From the NCBI RefSeq assembly GCF_033568475.1, contig NC_133122.1, positions 145,404,861 to 145,468,860 of the forward strand: a DNA stretch of 64,000 bases, in the 5' to 3' direction. Position numbers and translations under genes: made by a program. Every line of letters starts with the position of its first letter. Position 1 is the first letter of the stretch. Below, in pieces: positions 33,978 to 46,549 of the stretch. Source of the stretch: Henckelia pumila. Lineage: Eukaryota > Streptophyta > Magnoliopsida > Lamiales > Gesneriaceae. Under the pieces are notes generated by a model, which searched no databases, had not been told where the DNA came from, and saw only the letters and a program-made list of their open reading frames with translations.

Positions 33978-34350
33978 AGACAACGGATTAAGAGAAGGGT
34001 TGTCTTAAACTACATAGAAGAATATAAAAAAACAACGGTTAAAAATAATTGTTGTCGTAAAGCTTAAAAAACACACGCATATACAACGGTTTTAAAAACC
34101 GTTGTGGTAGAACTCCAAAAACCTGCTTATAGACAATGGTTAATAAAATCCGTTGTCGTAGGTCTAAAAAAACCCGCTCATAGACAACGGTTAATTAAAA
34201 CCGTTGTCTTTGACACATATAAGACAACGATTTTTAAAAAACCGTTGTTTTTGTTCATTTAAAAAGGGCCAACAACAACGGTTTTAGTAAAAAACCGTTG
34301 TTAAATACCAAAAGACAATGGTTTTTCAAAAAAACCGTTGTGTTTCAGTT
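33978..34350. repeat. CACTA right subterminal repeats
   Basis: About fifteen ACAACGG / CCGTTGT motifs in alternating orientation, often as inverted pairs about 10-20 bases apart. Confidence 0.88.
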
Positions 34351-34381
34351 GTTGTTGATACCATGATTTGGTGTAGTGGGA

Positions 34382-36155
34382 GTTCAAAAATATAATATTA
34401 TTCAGAAAAAAATATTGTATAATTTAACAGTAAGACACAATTATAGAAGAAACATTGAAGACTTCCAAACGCCTCTTTCAAGCTTTCAGATTTCGGTTCC
34501 TGCTCGATCCGTTCGTTAGAAATTAAATCCGAAGGCAGATTAGCGATCACGGCATCAAGAGCTTCGTTCTATAGTAAGTTTTTCTCCGATTAGTTATATT
34601 TCATTTTTCGGATGTTGTTAGAATCGAATGAGTTTTGGATATGATGTTCTGAACTAGCTCTTATCGTTTATTCTCAGTCGGATCGAAAAAAGAGCGTCGT
34701 TCGGAATTGTTATGATTTTTGTAGCATATTTCAAAAATGGGGATTTTGTGATGTGTTGGTTTTGAAACGATATTGTTGTTTTGGTATTGGTTTGAGTTGA
34801 TTGCGATGTTATACTGCTGTCTGTATTTCCGGTTTGATCAGAATATAGTCGTTATGCCGCCGGTTTGAGTTTTGGGATTTTGATTCGTTTGAATTTTTGA
34901 ACCATTGGAAGTTGGGTTTGATTGTCGTTGTTGATCTTCTTTTGCCTCCGTACAGATTGGTTTGAAGTTTGTTGAGCCCAGAGTTAGCAGAAGTCGATCG
35001 TCAAAGAATTAGTCGAAGAGCGGTAAAGAGTTTACCTTGAGCATTTGTTTTATTGGTTGTATAGTTTTTGATATAATCTCTTATTGTAGCGTATCCAGAG
35101 TTGGAGCTATTGAATCGAGAAAAGGTACAAGCAGACATCGTTTAAGCGGGATAGAACACTCAAGACATATGGTTCTTGAGTTTTTCTTAAATCACATACT
35201 TGCATCAATACTTGTTCTAGAGTGGGGAACTTGTATTTTGTGATTGAATTCTTGTTATTAATTGAATTATGGTTTAATGCTTTGTGTTTTCTATATGCAT
35301 TCATCTTGAGCCTAAATCTTTGATTTCAGCGGGCTGTACGGCCCTTTTTGTTTAGGCGTTTTGGGGGCTATATTGCGAGTGGCCTGGGTTGTAGAAGTTC
35401 ACCTAGTGTCAGCATACTCCTTGATTATCAGAGTTGATATCCCGGTTTTAAAGACATGCATTTCATTCGTATTAACATTGAATATGTTGTCTTTATAACA
35501 TGTTATTGATATATTACTTTTTATTTCATGTCATGTTGTTTTACTGGGAATATCATTCTCACCGGAGTTATTCGGCTGTTGCTTAGTTTTGTTTGTATAC
35601 TTGGCAACACGTGGGGCAGGATCGAGTCAGAGAACACTTGGTTAGCATCGAGATCAAGGAATATAAGTGGGACTCGGTTTATAAGTCGAACAACATGTCA
35701 ATCTAGTTTATGTTTTGAAGCATGTTGAGAACTCGAACTTTGTTGATTATGTTGTATCGATTATGCGAGTATTGAGGTTTGTATGCTGTTGTTGCATGTA
35801 TTTTGTACCTCATTATGTATTGAATAGATTTATAAAGTTGAAATTTGGTTTGAGTTTATTTCTGGAAATTTGGTTCAGAGTTGCCCTCCCTCGATCGGTG
35901 GAGTTTGACCGATCGAGCGAGAATGTCTGTAACCTCCTTGTTTTTTTAAAACAGAGTTTCCCCCGCTCGATCGGTTGAGTTTCACCGATCGAGCGAGCTG
36001 GTCCTTGAGGCGGGCAGTTGTGGGCAGAACTTTGCCGATTGAGCGAGGCACTGTTCACCAGAAAAATAAATTTTTTTATTTGTGTTTCTTCTTGATTCTT
36101 ATATGTTTAGTGATTGTTTTATCCGAGATTAGATGATTAGAACTAAGGTCTCACA
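34382..36155 (+). repeat. Gypsy-type LTR remnant, left end not defined
   Basis: Sequence phrases match the plus-strand solo LTR at 38,784 (AACACTCAAGAC...CTTGAG...AAATCACA) and it ends similarly (GGTCTCACA at 36,147-36,155 versus GGTCTCCACA). Near its 3' end, 35,890-36,040 holds imperfect palindromes built on CTCGATCGGTxGAGTTT and CCGATCGAGCGAG. It has no coding capacity. The CACTA element may sit in or beside its 5' part. Confidence 0.5.
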
Positions 36156-36199
36156 GTTGTAGCCGTTGAAACTGGAAGAGTCAAGCCAGATGAATCAAC

Positions 36200-38410
36200 C
36201 TATCATTAACGAAATAGATCTTTGACTTCTTTGTTTCAACTTTCGGTCGGCATAATTTAGGAAGAGAATCAACATCTTTAAACCTCGGATCCTCAAATAC
36301 ATCAAGCTTGTAATGATCCAATTGAGTCTTCAAATGTTTCATTCATCTTTTGAAAAATCATTGGGATAGAATTTATCAATTAAAGAATAAATATACCTTT
36401 CAGAGAATGATTTGAAACCATCACTAGGATTCAAGGCTTCACACAAATTAAGAAGCTCTATTGATTGCTCGGTAAATTTTGTATTCAACTCCATCAACTA
36501 CTTGTCAATCACAACATTGAATACATGAAAATGATAGTATTACTCCACTGTAAAATGATATTTCTACTGACAAGAATGCTTAGTTCCTTCAATATAACGA
36601 TCAGTCAAATCATACAGTGCAATGTCATGAGTATCACAAAAATTATTCACACTCCACAGAAAATCATTCCATTCATCATCTCGTATTTTCTGGAAAAGCA
36701 ATTTTGTAGTAGCAACCAAACTCATTGCATTCAAAATGTCTTGATTTTTTCGTTGCAATGCTTGGCACAACATATCAGATGTTTCCAAAACTCTATGCAT
36801 CGCAATAAGATAAACAAAAAATCAAATGTCATCATCCCTTTAAGCAAACCTTTAGCCTCCGCACGTATACTAAAAGTCAACTTTTCCCCCATTAGATCTT
36901 CTAGAAGTGTACAGATTGAACCAAATAATTCAATAACCCAGATAACAAAACTGTAATGTGAACTCCAACGAGTAGATGCGGGTCGTTGCAAAGTACTAGC
37001 TTTATTAACTCCAGTTCGAGTTCCAAGCTCTCCAAATGTTATCAAATCAATGATTTCATCTTCTCGAATTGATTTCAATTGAGAATGTCTCTTTGAAGAA
37101 GAACCCACAAAATTGACAATTGAAATCAATTTGAAAAAAAAAAAACAGTCATACATCTGATACCTCTTTAGTTTCTCCAACTAAAGTAAGTTGCAGTCGG
37201 TGAGCAAAACAATGAATATAATATGCAAACGGACAATCTTTGAGGAATAATGCTTGTAACCCATTCCATTCTCCCCACATATTGCTAGCACCATCGTATC
37301 CTTGACATCATATATTTTCAATCAAAAGCTTATGTTGTGTCAAGATGTTGCATATATGTGTTTTCAAAGTCAAGGAACTAGTGTCATCAACACCAACAAC
37401 TTCAAAAAATCTCTCTCTAAGAAACCCATCACAATCTACGTACCGCAAAACAATAGCCATTTGTGATCTATGAGATTCGTCAACTGCTTCATCAACAAGA
37501 AGACAAAATTTAGCATCACCCACTTCATCACGGATTTTACTTTGCACAAGATCGAAAATAATTTTGAGTATCTCCTGTTGAATTGACAGTGATGTATACT
37601 TGACATTTTTAGCAGCCTTATCTAATATAATATCACCAATTTCTTTGCACAATTATCCTTGAAATTTGACCAATTCAATAAAATTTTCATGATTATGAAA
37701 ATCTATAGACTCATCATGTCTACTAAATGCACACCCTTGTAATGCTAACCACCTCACAGCTCTAATCGATGTCCTTAGAAGCAATCTGTTTTGCTTTACA
37801 ATATTTTCAGATTGTATGCTTATCCTTCTACCAATATGTTGAGATACATTTTTCAAGCCATGCCATTTTTGCATAGCGGTACCATGAAGTGAATTGCAAT
37901 CTCCTGCATGTCTTTTCAATGGATATATTTTGCAATTCACTCTTTTCCAATTCTTGAATCTATCAACTGTAAATTTTTTATGATGTGATGAAAGAATATA
38001 AAAAAGATAACACGAAAAACAAAATGCACTTTCCTTTACCTTAGAAAACTCGAGCCATGGAAACTTTACGAACCAAGAAGACTGAAAACTGCGCTTTTGA
38101 TGCTTAAAATCAACAAGTGGATATTCATAAATGGGTTGATATGGTCTCATACCAACATATTCTCTCTGAACATCAACTTGTTTATCACAGTGATATTTCC
38201 ATATTTCAATTCGTTTCTCAGGATCTCGCTCATAAAATGTATTATTTTCTTCTAATTGATCAAGAGCAACTTCATTGTCAAGTTTGAGCCTTTTGATTTC
38301 CACTATAGATCTTGAACTCAACATAGGAGGATTATTTGGAGCACTTGAATTTTTTGATAATTGCTCACTACTTTTCTAAATGAAGTAATCCGTGATATTT
38401 TTTTTGACAT
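36200..38410 (-). pseudogene. hAT-superfamily transposase with TTF-type zinc finger, broken
   Basis: The amino end starts MSKKISRITSF (38,410). After a frameshift it gives KRSFQSSWFVKFPWLEFS and CFSCYLF, the TTF-type zinc finger, then FKNWKR. The DUF4371 part reads FCLLVDEAVDESHRSQMA and YDGASNMWGEWNGL, YIHCFAHRLQLTL. The carboxyl half (ASTRWSSHY, DILNAMSLVATTK) is present. In-frame stops near 37,653 and 37,308 and a shift near 37,150 break it, and the dimerisation end is lost. This family is domesticated or mobile in many plants; here it is inactive. Confidence 0.85.
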
Positions 38411-39082
38411 TTTGATTTACTTGTGAATAAAACAATTCCTAGCTCATCAATTTATTTCACCATTAAGCATAATATTAATGGAACAAAAAAAAACACAAGG
38501 GTTTAATAAAAGACGCATTTATAAATTCTAAATTGTGAAGCAATGTCTACTGTTATAAAAATTAAATTTTCAAATCTTACAAATGCAAATTATAAAAAAG
38601 CTATGTAAATTTTAATCACAACCAACATATGCAATATCAATTATCAAATAACCACAATTAACAATAAAAACAAATAAATTAGTGCATTCAACTATATTTC
38701 TTTGTCCATTTCTTTCAAAAAATAAAAAATACCTTTTGTGATTTGTCACTTGATTTAATATGAAAGGGAAGGCTTAGTGTAGATGTAATGCCTAAAAAAT
38801 ATTTAATTTCAGAATTTATGGAATTTTAGATTTAAATTCCGAGTTTCAGACATTTAGAGACTGAATTGGAAGTTGAAACTTGAGCAGGAACTAAATTGCA
38901 ATTTTGGGAAAATCTAGAGACTAAACTACAAAATCTGAAATCCTTAATAATGGAGGCAATTAATAAGGTAGTTGCATGTATTATATGCATACGTATAATC
39001 TTCTTCCTTCTTCCTTACCGAGAGAAGCTTTCCAACTCCATAGCCATTGCCGTTCACTCAAGCTCCGATCCGACATCATCCG

Positions 39083-39864
39083 TAGGGGTGGGCGTCGGGT
39101 CGGGTTTGTCGGGTTCGGGCAGTTCGGGTCGGGTACCCGAACTTTTCGGGTGATAAAAATACTACCCGAATCCGAAATTTATCATGAACTACCCGACTAT
39201 TCGGTTACCCAAAAAAGTCGGGTAGTTTCGGGTACCCGACATTTATAGTCTATAAACCAAAAGGAGGCATTTTCTCAAGCAAATTTCTGGACAAAAGAAT
39301 TTGCATTCTGCTACTGTCAATTATAACAAAGTAAACACAAAGATCCATCTCTCAAGCTATTAAAAACAAACATAAGTTCAACACAATTTACACAATCACA
39401 AATCTATCGGGCGAAAGAAAGAATAAGAAAGAGCAGACCATCGGACGTCGACGAAGAGATGAACTACATGATTCAAATTTGAGGCGTCGAGAATCAAGAT
39501 TGAAAAGCCGCATCGGCCGATGAAGATCAAATAAAGAAGAAGCAGAGTGAAATGAGCGGCCGTCAATTAGGGTATAGGGATTTAAGGATTCTCCCATTTT
39601 AAGTTTTGATATAATATATTATATACATGTGTAGATTATAATATATTAATATATATATATATATATACTATAATTATTTTATAAATATTATATATATGTC
39701 GGGTACCCGAATTAATTTCGGGTAGACACTTGTCTACCCGACACCAACCCGAACACAATTAATCGGGTTCGGGTAATTACCCGAACCCGATATTTTTATG
39801 AAATTACCCGACCCGATCGGGTCGGGTCGGTACCCGATACCCGATGTTAAAACGCCCACCCCTA
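39083..39864. mobile_element. hAT MITE with perfect 8-bp duplication
   Basis: Ends TAGGGGTGGGCGT and its inverse are flanked by ATCATCCG at 39,075-39,082 and 39,865-39,872. Subterminal CGGGTACCCGA/TCGGGT motifs are many. No transposase. It interrupts the 38,784 solo LTR, so it is younger. Confidence 0.93.
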
Positions 39865-41519
39865 ATCATCCGGCCGTTAGATTTCAAAAATAAATACGAT
39901 TTCGGAATCCTTGCAACGAGAGCTACATTTCTACGTAAGTTTTATTAAATTCTATCAAGTTCAAAATTTTGTGTGTTGTTGGATTTAAAAATTTATTGGA
40001 TAAACATGTTTTTGAGTTAATAGAGATGATATATCTAACACGGTTTGTGAAAATACCATCGTTTAAACATGTTTTCATTTTTTGGATGATTTTCTAGAAA
40101 ATCACGTTTGAAGGGTTGTCTATATTCGAAAATTTGGGTTGAATGGATGATGATATTGTGATGGAAATATTGTGTTATTGATGTTGAGAAATTTTAGAAA
40201 TACCCGATTTTAACCGTGATGTCGTCGGTTTGAGTTTTGATGAGATATTGGGTATTTGAATTGAACTAAGCATTGAAATGAAATCTTGGAGATGATATTG
40301 AGCATGTATATTATCCATTTCAGTTTTGAATTGGAGATTATCGAATTCGAGTTGCAAGAATTTGAGTTGTTGAGAATTCGATCGAGGTTTGAATCGATTA
40401 TTGTTTTGAAATATCAATACTTGATCGAATGAAAATTAAATTAGGTTTTGTATATTGTTGTAGCCTTGCGGATTTGAGCATTCCGAAATTGTTGTTGAAG
40501 GTATGAGCAAGCGAGGAATTTTTGGGAATTGAGCACTCGAGACGAGTTTGATTCTCGAGCCCCTAAATCACACACTTTACTTGATATGTGCTATTATATG
40601 TGTTCATTTGATTCATGTGTTTTGAATGTAATAACATGACGTTATATTTGTTTTACTCGATGATATCGATAGTTATTCCATGATATTTTACATGAATCAT
40701 TGATGTGTATATGTTGAGATGAATTTAATGAGTGGCAACAGTAGCAAGCAAGCAAAATATTTATACAGCGAGAGCAAGCTATGTATTGTTTACATTATTG
40801 CATCATCTCATACATATTGAGCCTGATTTACTTCAGTTTGAGCAAGTAAGCAGTAAGAGAACGTTTTGGACCTATACAGGAGTGGTTCAGGTTGCAGTAC
40901 AGGCTTTCTGTACGCCATCATACTCTATATAGTGGTGCCAAAGTCCTGGGTTAAGAAACCCAACACACTTCCCCAAGAGGTAGAGTAGGTGGTGATGGTT
41001 GAGTTGTTTTTTTCCCGTTTTGGGATCCCTATTTCCGAGAATTGAGTTTGAATCTAGATGCCGGGGTCGAGTACGAACCTCGATGATTGATATCCATTGT
41101 TTGGAAGCCATAATTTTATTGAGCATGCATTTCATGAAAGCACGACATACTTTGAAATGTATTGTAATTGTTTTATATTGTCCGTTGTTCATACTGGGTT
41201 TATACTTACCGGTTTATCCGGTTGTATCTTTGTCTTGTGTGTGTGCATTGCAGCAGGTGAACCAGGTCCGAGTAACCGGAGGTCATGAGAGTTTGGGTTC
41301 AAGTATAGAAGTGGTGTTTTCGGGTGGATTTTTAAACTTTTTATTTTGGGCATGTAATTTGAATAATGTTGGATATTTCAACTTTGATGAATTTGTTGTA
41401 TAATTATCTCGTTGCATGGTTTTTGGACCCTTTAAATTATACTTTTTGACCATGTATTGAGATCGCACCATGTTCGGCTTGATTTTGAAAAGAAAATTGA
41501 AAATACAGGTAAATAACCG

Positions 41520-41625
41520 AGGCCGAAGCGCGGCAGCGCTGCTAGGAGGCGCGGCCGCGCCGCCCCCTCACGAGGCGGCAGCACGCCCGTGCCGGTGAGG
41601 GGCGCGGTCGCGCCGCCGCCCCTTA
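41520..41625. repeat. GC-rich palindromic block near LTR 3' end
   Basis: GGCGCGGCCGCGCCGCC and variants (GGGGCGCGGTCGCGCCGCC, GCGGCAGCGCTGC) stand out sharply from the AT-rich surroundings. Confidence 0.85.
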
Positions 41626-41703
41626 CAAAAAAATGTTTATTTATTCTTGGTTTGAATGGTTGTTTGTCGTGTTGTGATTTGAACCCGGGGTCTCCACAGT
41701 AGA

Positions 41704-41913
41704 CTACAGGGATGAGTGGAGAATAGATGAATCAACTCATGAGTCACAAAGTGGGCGATGAATTGTTTTTACGATCTGCGGCCCTATGTTTCGTGGTGAA
41801 GAGAATAGAAACTGATTAATTTTTTTAAGGCAGAAAATTAAATTGTCAAAATAGGGTTCAAATAGATAAAATAATTAGGTGAGCTTTGGTAAAATTATGG
41901 ACTACACACACAT

Positions 41914-41998
<85 letters not shown>

Positions 41999-42801
41999 GA
42001 TCTTGGCTGGGTAGCCCATACATATCATACGCCACTGCGAGCTACAACCTGAGTAACTTTTGATTCATAAAAGAAATTCGCAAGACTTTAAGTATTTTTT
42101 CACCTCACACTCTGAACAAATTTCTGATTCTGACTATAGTGACTCCAATTTCATTTCGCGTGCTTAAATGCAAACAAGATTAAGGAGTCATCACATAAGC
42201 GCAAATCAATTTATTAAACAATTCAGAACCAAAGATGATAGAGCGGACCATCCGAAGTGTTCGGATCCACCAAAGTTGAGTTTGGAGCACCGAACTAGAT
42301 CCGATGATACGTTCGTTGCATGTTTAGTCAGATTAGCGAGGTGTCAAAAGTGCAATGACACGTAATAATTTAGACGATCCGAAATAGGGATCAGACCTTT
42401 CGAACTTAGGAGTCCATTGAGCTGTCAAGACGTTGTGACACATTGCTGCATGAATAGTTTGAACAATCGAAACTGACGATTAGATCTTTTGAACATAACC
42501 TTTAAATAGGCCTTGAGATTTCTCATATTAGTGTGTGTTTCAAGGTGTTTCCTCTAGATTCTAGTTAATATTTGAGTACTTCAAGCCATAATATTGAGGG
42601 TTGGGCATTAGCAAGGTGCTATTGGAGCTGTAGCGAAGCTGTACTCAAAGGGTGTCCTCCTACACCAAAGGACTATCGACGAAAGAATGTATATAAACTT
42701 GAACCCTATTAGCTATTGGGAGTAGATATTGGACTAGTCAAGCCTTGTATATATATATTAGTAATAATGATATGATGTTCACTTGATCTATAGACTTGTA
42801 C
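41704..42801. other. Spacer with (CA)n(TA)n microsatellite
   Basis: No gene seen. A (CA)n then (TA)n tract spans about 41,909-41,996. The part 42,240-42,480 contains repeated GATCCGA / TCCGAA motifs like those in the LTR fragments at 62.9-63.7 kb and may be a related LTR remnant. Confidence 0.5.
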
Positions 42802-43373
42802 TAGGGGTGTTCATTGATCGGTTCGGTTCGATCGTCGGTTTTTTCTATTGGTTTTTTTAATTTTCGATTTTAAAAATATATAATCCGATATCCAAACCGT
42901 TTTTCTTTGGTTCGGTTAGGTTTTCCACTAAATCGGTTCGGTTATTCGGTCGGTTATTTCGATTTTGATATATTTATTTTAATTAATATTATAAATATAT
43001 TTTAAAATATAATATGTTATCTTTTAAATGATTTTTTTGTAAAACTTTTAAATTCAAAGTCTAAATGACTTAAATAACCAACAATAAACTAAAAATTATT
43101 AAAAATGATTTTTTATTCACTAGATATCATCTCAAAAAATATACAATATAAATAAAATTATTAATTTAATAAAATTTTGGTTTTTTCGGTCGGTTCGTTT
43201 TGAAAATTGAGATATATAATCCGAAACCGATCAAATAAATTTCGATTTTAACATTTATATCCGAATTTAAAATTTTGGTTTTCGGTTCGGTTTAGTTCGG
43301 TTTGGTGTTTAATTTTTCCGATTTGGATTTACGGTTTTTTTTTCGTTTTTATCCGAAGTTTGAAACACCCCTA
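42802..43373. mobile_element. hAT-like MITE
   Basis: Ends TAGGGGTGTTCA and TGAAACACCCCTA are inverted repeats, with subterminal TCGGTTCGGTT repeats typical of these elements. I could not find a matching 8-bp duplication. Confidence 0.75.
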
Positions 43374-43410
43374 GGGACCCTAGATCCAGTTCTTTTAGAA
43401 CTACTATATG

Positions 43411-46400
43411 TGAAACGACCCATATCCTCTACTAATTAATAATTAAATAAAATACGGATTTTTCAAAAATTTTCGGCATGACCTATCTATTTATATTTAA
43501 ACCCGCCTGTCACAGACAGCAACAACTAACAAAAATACGACCAACAGTACTAAATAAACTAAACCGAGAAAAGAACGAGAACCAGAGAAAAAGATTCGAC
43601 ATTACGAACAACAAAATATTAAGCAATTTCATATTTACATGCCCACAATTAATTCTATAAATCCTTACAATAACATTTATCTAAACAACACAACAAAATG
43701 AAAAATTTTAAACTTTTAAAGTAAACTATTGCGGAAGACTGACATAGGTCGGAGGGATGTGCCGTGCCTGCATCGCAGTCCGCTCGATAGTCCTGCCTCT
43801 CAATCTCTATGATAACTTATACCTACACCAAATAGATGTAGTGAGCCTAAAGACTCAACAAGAATATGGGGGAATAACAAGTACTACATAACATGCACAC
43901 CCAGATTAAAAATAACTGATACTAAAAATACTTTTGTGCTCTTAACTTTAAACAAAAGGCTCCTAAAAAGAACATGAACATGAATGAAACATATGCATGG
44001 CTAAGTCGATCATAGTCAATGTAACTGAATAACTGAACTGAATAAACTAAACTGAACTGAAACATGGTCATAAATGTTTTTGAACTGTAACTGTGAACTT
44101 AGATCTTTGAGTTGTGACTCTGGTTTCGATCTAGATCATGGCTGCAGTGCACTATGCCGCAAGAAAGTCAGGATATCACCCAACTGTCTTTCCAATGTTT
44201 GGTATGGGAAGCCAAGATTTCTCTCAGCTCGTCCATACACGTCAGGTGGTAAGGGAAGCCAAGATTCCTCTTAGCCCGTCCATACACGTCAGGGGTAAGA
44301 GAAGACGGAACGTCTCCCAGCCCATCCATACACGTCTTTTTGTGGTCACAACCGACTCACTTCGTTCAAAATATTTTCTTTCCTTCTTGATTCATGGACT
44401 TAGCACGCATATGTAGATGTAATGTAATTGAAAATATTTACTCAATGATCATGCAAGAAACTCAAATGTGGATGATCGGGATGGTGATTTAGGGAGCAAA
44501 CTATGGATGGGAATCTAATTCTTAATTATGCACTTAGGACATTTGAGCGGTTCGCCCATAAAACTTATAACTCACTCAATTCTTATTCTAAAAGGATTCT
44601 GCTTGAAACCACAACTCTCACACACTTAATACTAAGTTTAGAACTCCTCCTCGAGGTATTATTCATATCCAATCATTTTATAAAAATTGCATTTCGGACA
44701 GCCCCTCACTAAATTTCAAAATTCTGCACCTATTTCTTCAAATGCTTAGAATTCGACCAAAACTTAACCGAATTAGTTCCCGCTTTCGCCGGCATATTCC
44801 TAACACCTCAACCCAATTCCATACCCGAGCCCTTAGCCAAATTCTACTTTTAACCCCGCCTTAATCATAAGTTTCCGGACAGCCCCACAATTCCAAAAAA
44901 ATCTGCTCATGACCTCTTCCTCGTATCCAATCCAAAACCTATCTATTTATCCCTCAACTCCAAGCCACTATCCTAGCATCAAAACCAACATTTAAGCTCA
45001 CCCAAAATCCCTTTAAAACTCATCACCACCAGCTCAAACTCAGCTCCACAAGGCAACCAAAACCGAGCCCCTAAAATCTAGACAAATTCAAAATTTCCTC
45101 CAAACCAACTCACAATCTAACTTCAACCCATCCTAACACTACCATGTGAACTACATATCACCCATGGTAGCTCCTAAATCACCAATCAAGCATCACCAAC
45201 AAAATCACACAATTTTCGAAAGTCACATGCTAGCAATATAAAATCTGAAATTTTCGAAAATGGCTAGCATCAATGCAATCCCATTCCAAAGCTATAAATC
45301 ATTCATTCCTCAACATTTAATCAATAACAGATCAATTTCCATACATAAACCAAACAAAACACCATGGCCGAGATTTTAAAAAAGAAGAACAGGGCACCGT
45401 AAAATCTTTTTCGAAAAAGAGATGGAAAACTTAGACACCAATCAAACACACAACATAAATAATCTACAAGGTGAACAAATAAATCCATATTCTTGACTCA
45501 CGCTCAAAATCAGAAATGGGGAGCTCGGCCGTGTGGAAATCGAGCTGGAACAGGGAAGATGAAGCTCGCGCGGCTCGCCTGGAGGAATGATTCGCTGGGA
45601 ACGAGGGCTTCTAGAGGAGGCCGGAAGCTGGAGAAGAAATGGAAGTGGAAAGCTGGAGATGCCGATCACGCGAGTGAAAAGAATGGAGAGGGAAAGTGGA
45701 GTCTGCTACGGATTAAGTCTACAAATGGGCCAAGATTGGGCTAGAAAAAATAGAGATTGAGCCGATGCAAATTAGCCCGGGTGAAAACCCCTTTGGGCCA
45801 GGGCTGCACATATTTTAAGTGGGTAAGAAACATATTCTATAAAATATAATATCTAGTATTTTAATTGGTGCGAGTAAAAGTGTCAGTCCCAAATTTCCGC
45901 GAACACTCAAGTTTGAAAATCTAAGAATTAAACATTTTAAATATCCTGATGTCACGGCAACGAGTAAAAATATTTAAATAACAAGCAGATCGATTAAAAT
46001 AATTTACACAAACTAGGCTAACGTTTAAAAATAATTTAAATAAATACACAAACGGAAATAAAAACTTTTAAAATGATTTGGACAATTAAAAAAGATTTAA
46101 ATAAATAAGATATACATTTAAAATAATTTAAAATAACTAACCGCTAAACTTAGACTATTTAAAATAAATAAGTTGGACATTCGAAAATATTTAAACAAAT
46201 AAGCTAAATAGTTAAAATCATTTAAAAGAATAAACTAAAAAATTAAAAATCATTTAAAAGAATAAACTAAACAATTAAAATTAAAATCATTTAAATATGC
46301 AAGCTTAAACCTTTAAAATATTAAAACAATTAAATTGCATAATAAAAATAATTTTGACAAATAAACTTAAACAATTAAAAATATTAATTAAATAGTTAGT

Positions 46401-46549
46401 ACAATAAAATCATTGAATAAATAATAAAAATATTTTATTAGCACATAATTCAAATAGAGAATTTAAATCAATTAAAACTAAAAATAATAATCCTAATATT
46501 TATTAAATTTAATGCATGCGATTTAGTAGATTAGATTTTAGGTGCTACA
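43411..46549 (-). repeat. Solo LTR (gypsy type), 3.1 kb
   Basis: It runs from TGAAACGACCC to TTAGGTGCTACA with perfect 5-bp duplications ATATG (43,406-43,410 and 46,550-46,554). Read on the minus strand it starts TGTAGCACC and ends GGGTCGTTTCA. No retroviral coding region is inside. The stretch 46,000-46,440 is a run of AT-rich imperfect repeats (AAATCATTTAAAAGAATAAA). A 45.5-45.7 kb GC-richer open frame has no recognisable domain. Confidence 0.85.

Larger units (their letters stand above)
29368..34378. mobile_element. Non-autonomous CACTA transposon carrying captured gene fragments (Pack-CACTA)
   Basis: The element begins CACTACAACAAAAAC and ends TTTGGTGTAGTG, with the diagnostic CACTA...TAGTG termini. 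It is flanked by the 3-bp duplication GGA (29,365-29,367 and 34,379-34,381). Both ends carry many subterminal ACAACGG / CCGTTGT motifs in both orientations, where a CACTA transposase would bind. Its 5,011 bp hold no recognisable TNP2-type transposase, so it depends on another element. Inside are exon fragments of at least three host genes, all on the minus strand and with introns partly retained, showing capture at DNA level. Confidence 0.93.
38784..41698 (+). repeat. Solo LTR of a gypsy-type element, with a hAT MITE inside
   Basis: It runs from TGTAATGCC to GGGGTCTCCACA with perfect 5-bp duplications GTAGA at 38,779-38,783 and 41,699-41,703. Orientation is taken as plus because the phrase TTGAGCCTGATTTAC and its surroundings match the Tekay-like LTR (GTTGAGCCTATACC). 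Length without the 782-bp MITE and its duplication is about 2.1 kb. No internal coding region remains, so LTR-LTR recombination removed it. A GC-rich palindromic block lies at 41,520-41,625. Confidence 0.85.

Noticed and set aside
33978..34350. CRISPR-like array from evenly repeated CCGTTGT motifs
   Set aside because: Motifs are short, in both orientations and unevenly spaced, and lie at the end of a CACTA element in a plant genome.
41909..41996. (TA)n tract as a promoter
   Set aside because: A simple CA/TA microsatellite with no gene downstream.
42794..43381. 8-bp duplication around the 42,802 hAT-like MITE
   Set aside because: ACTTGTAC and GGGACCCT do not match.
45493..45744. 83-codon open frame in the 43,411 solo LTR
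   Set aside because: No domain, low complexity, lies in LTR sequence, and GC-rich composition alone explains the open frame.
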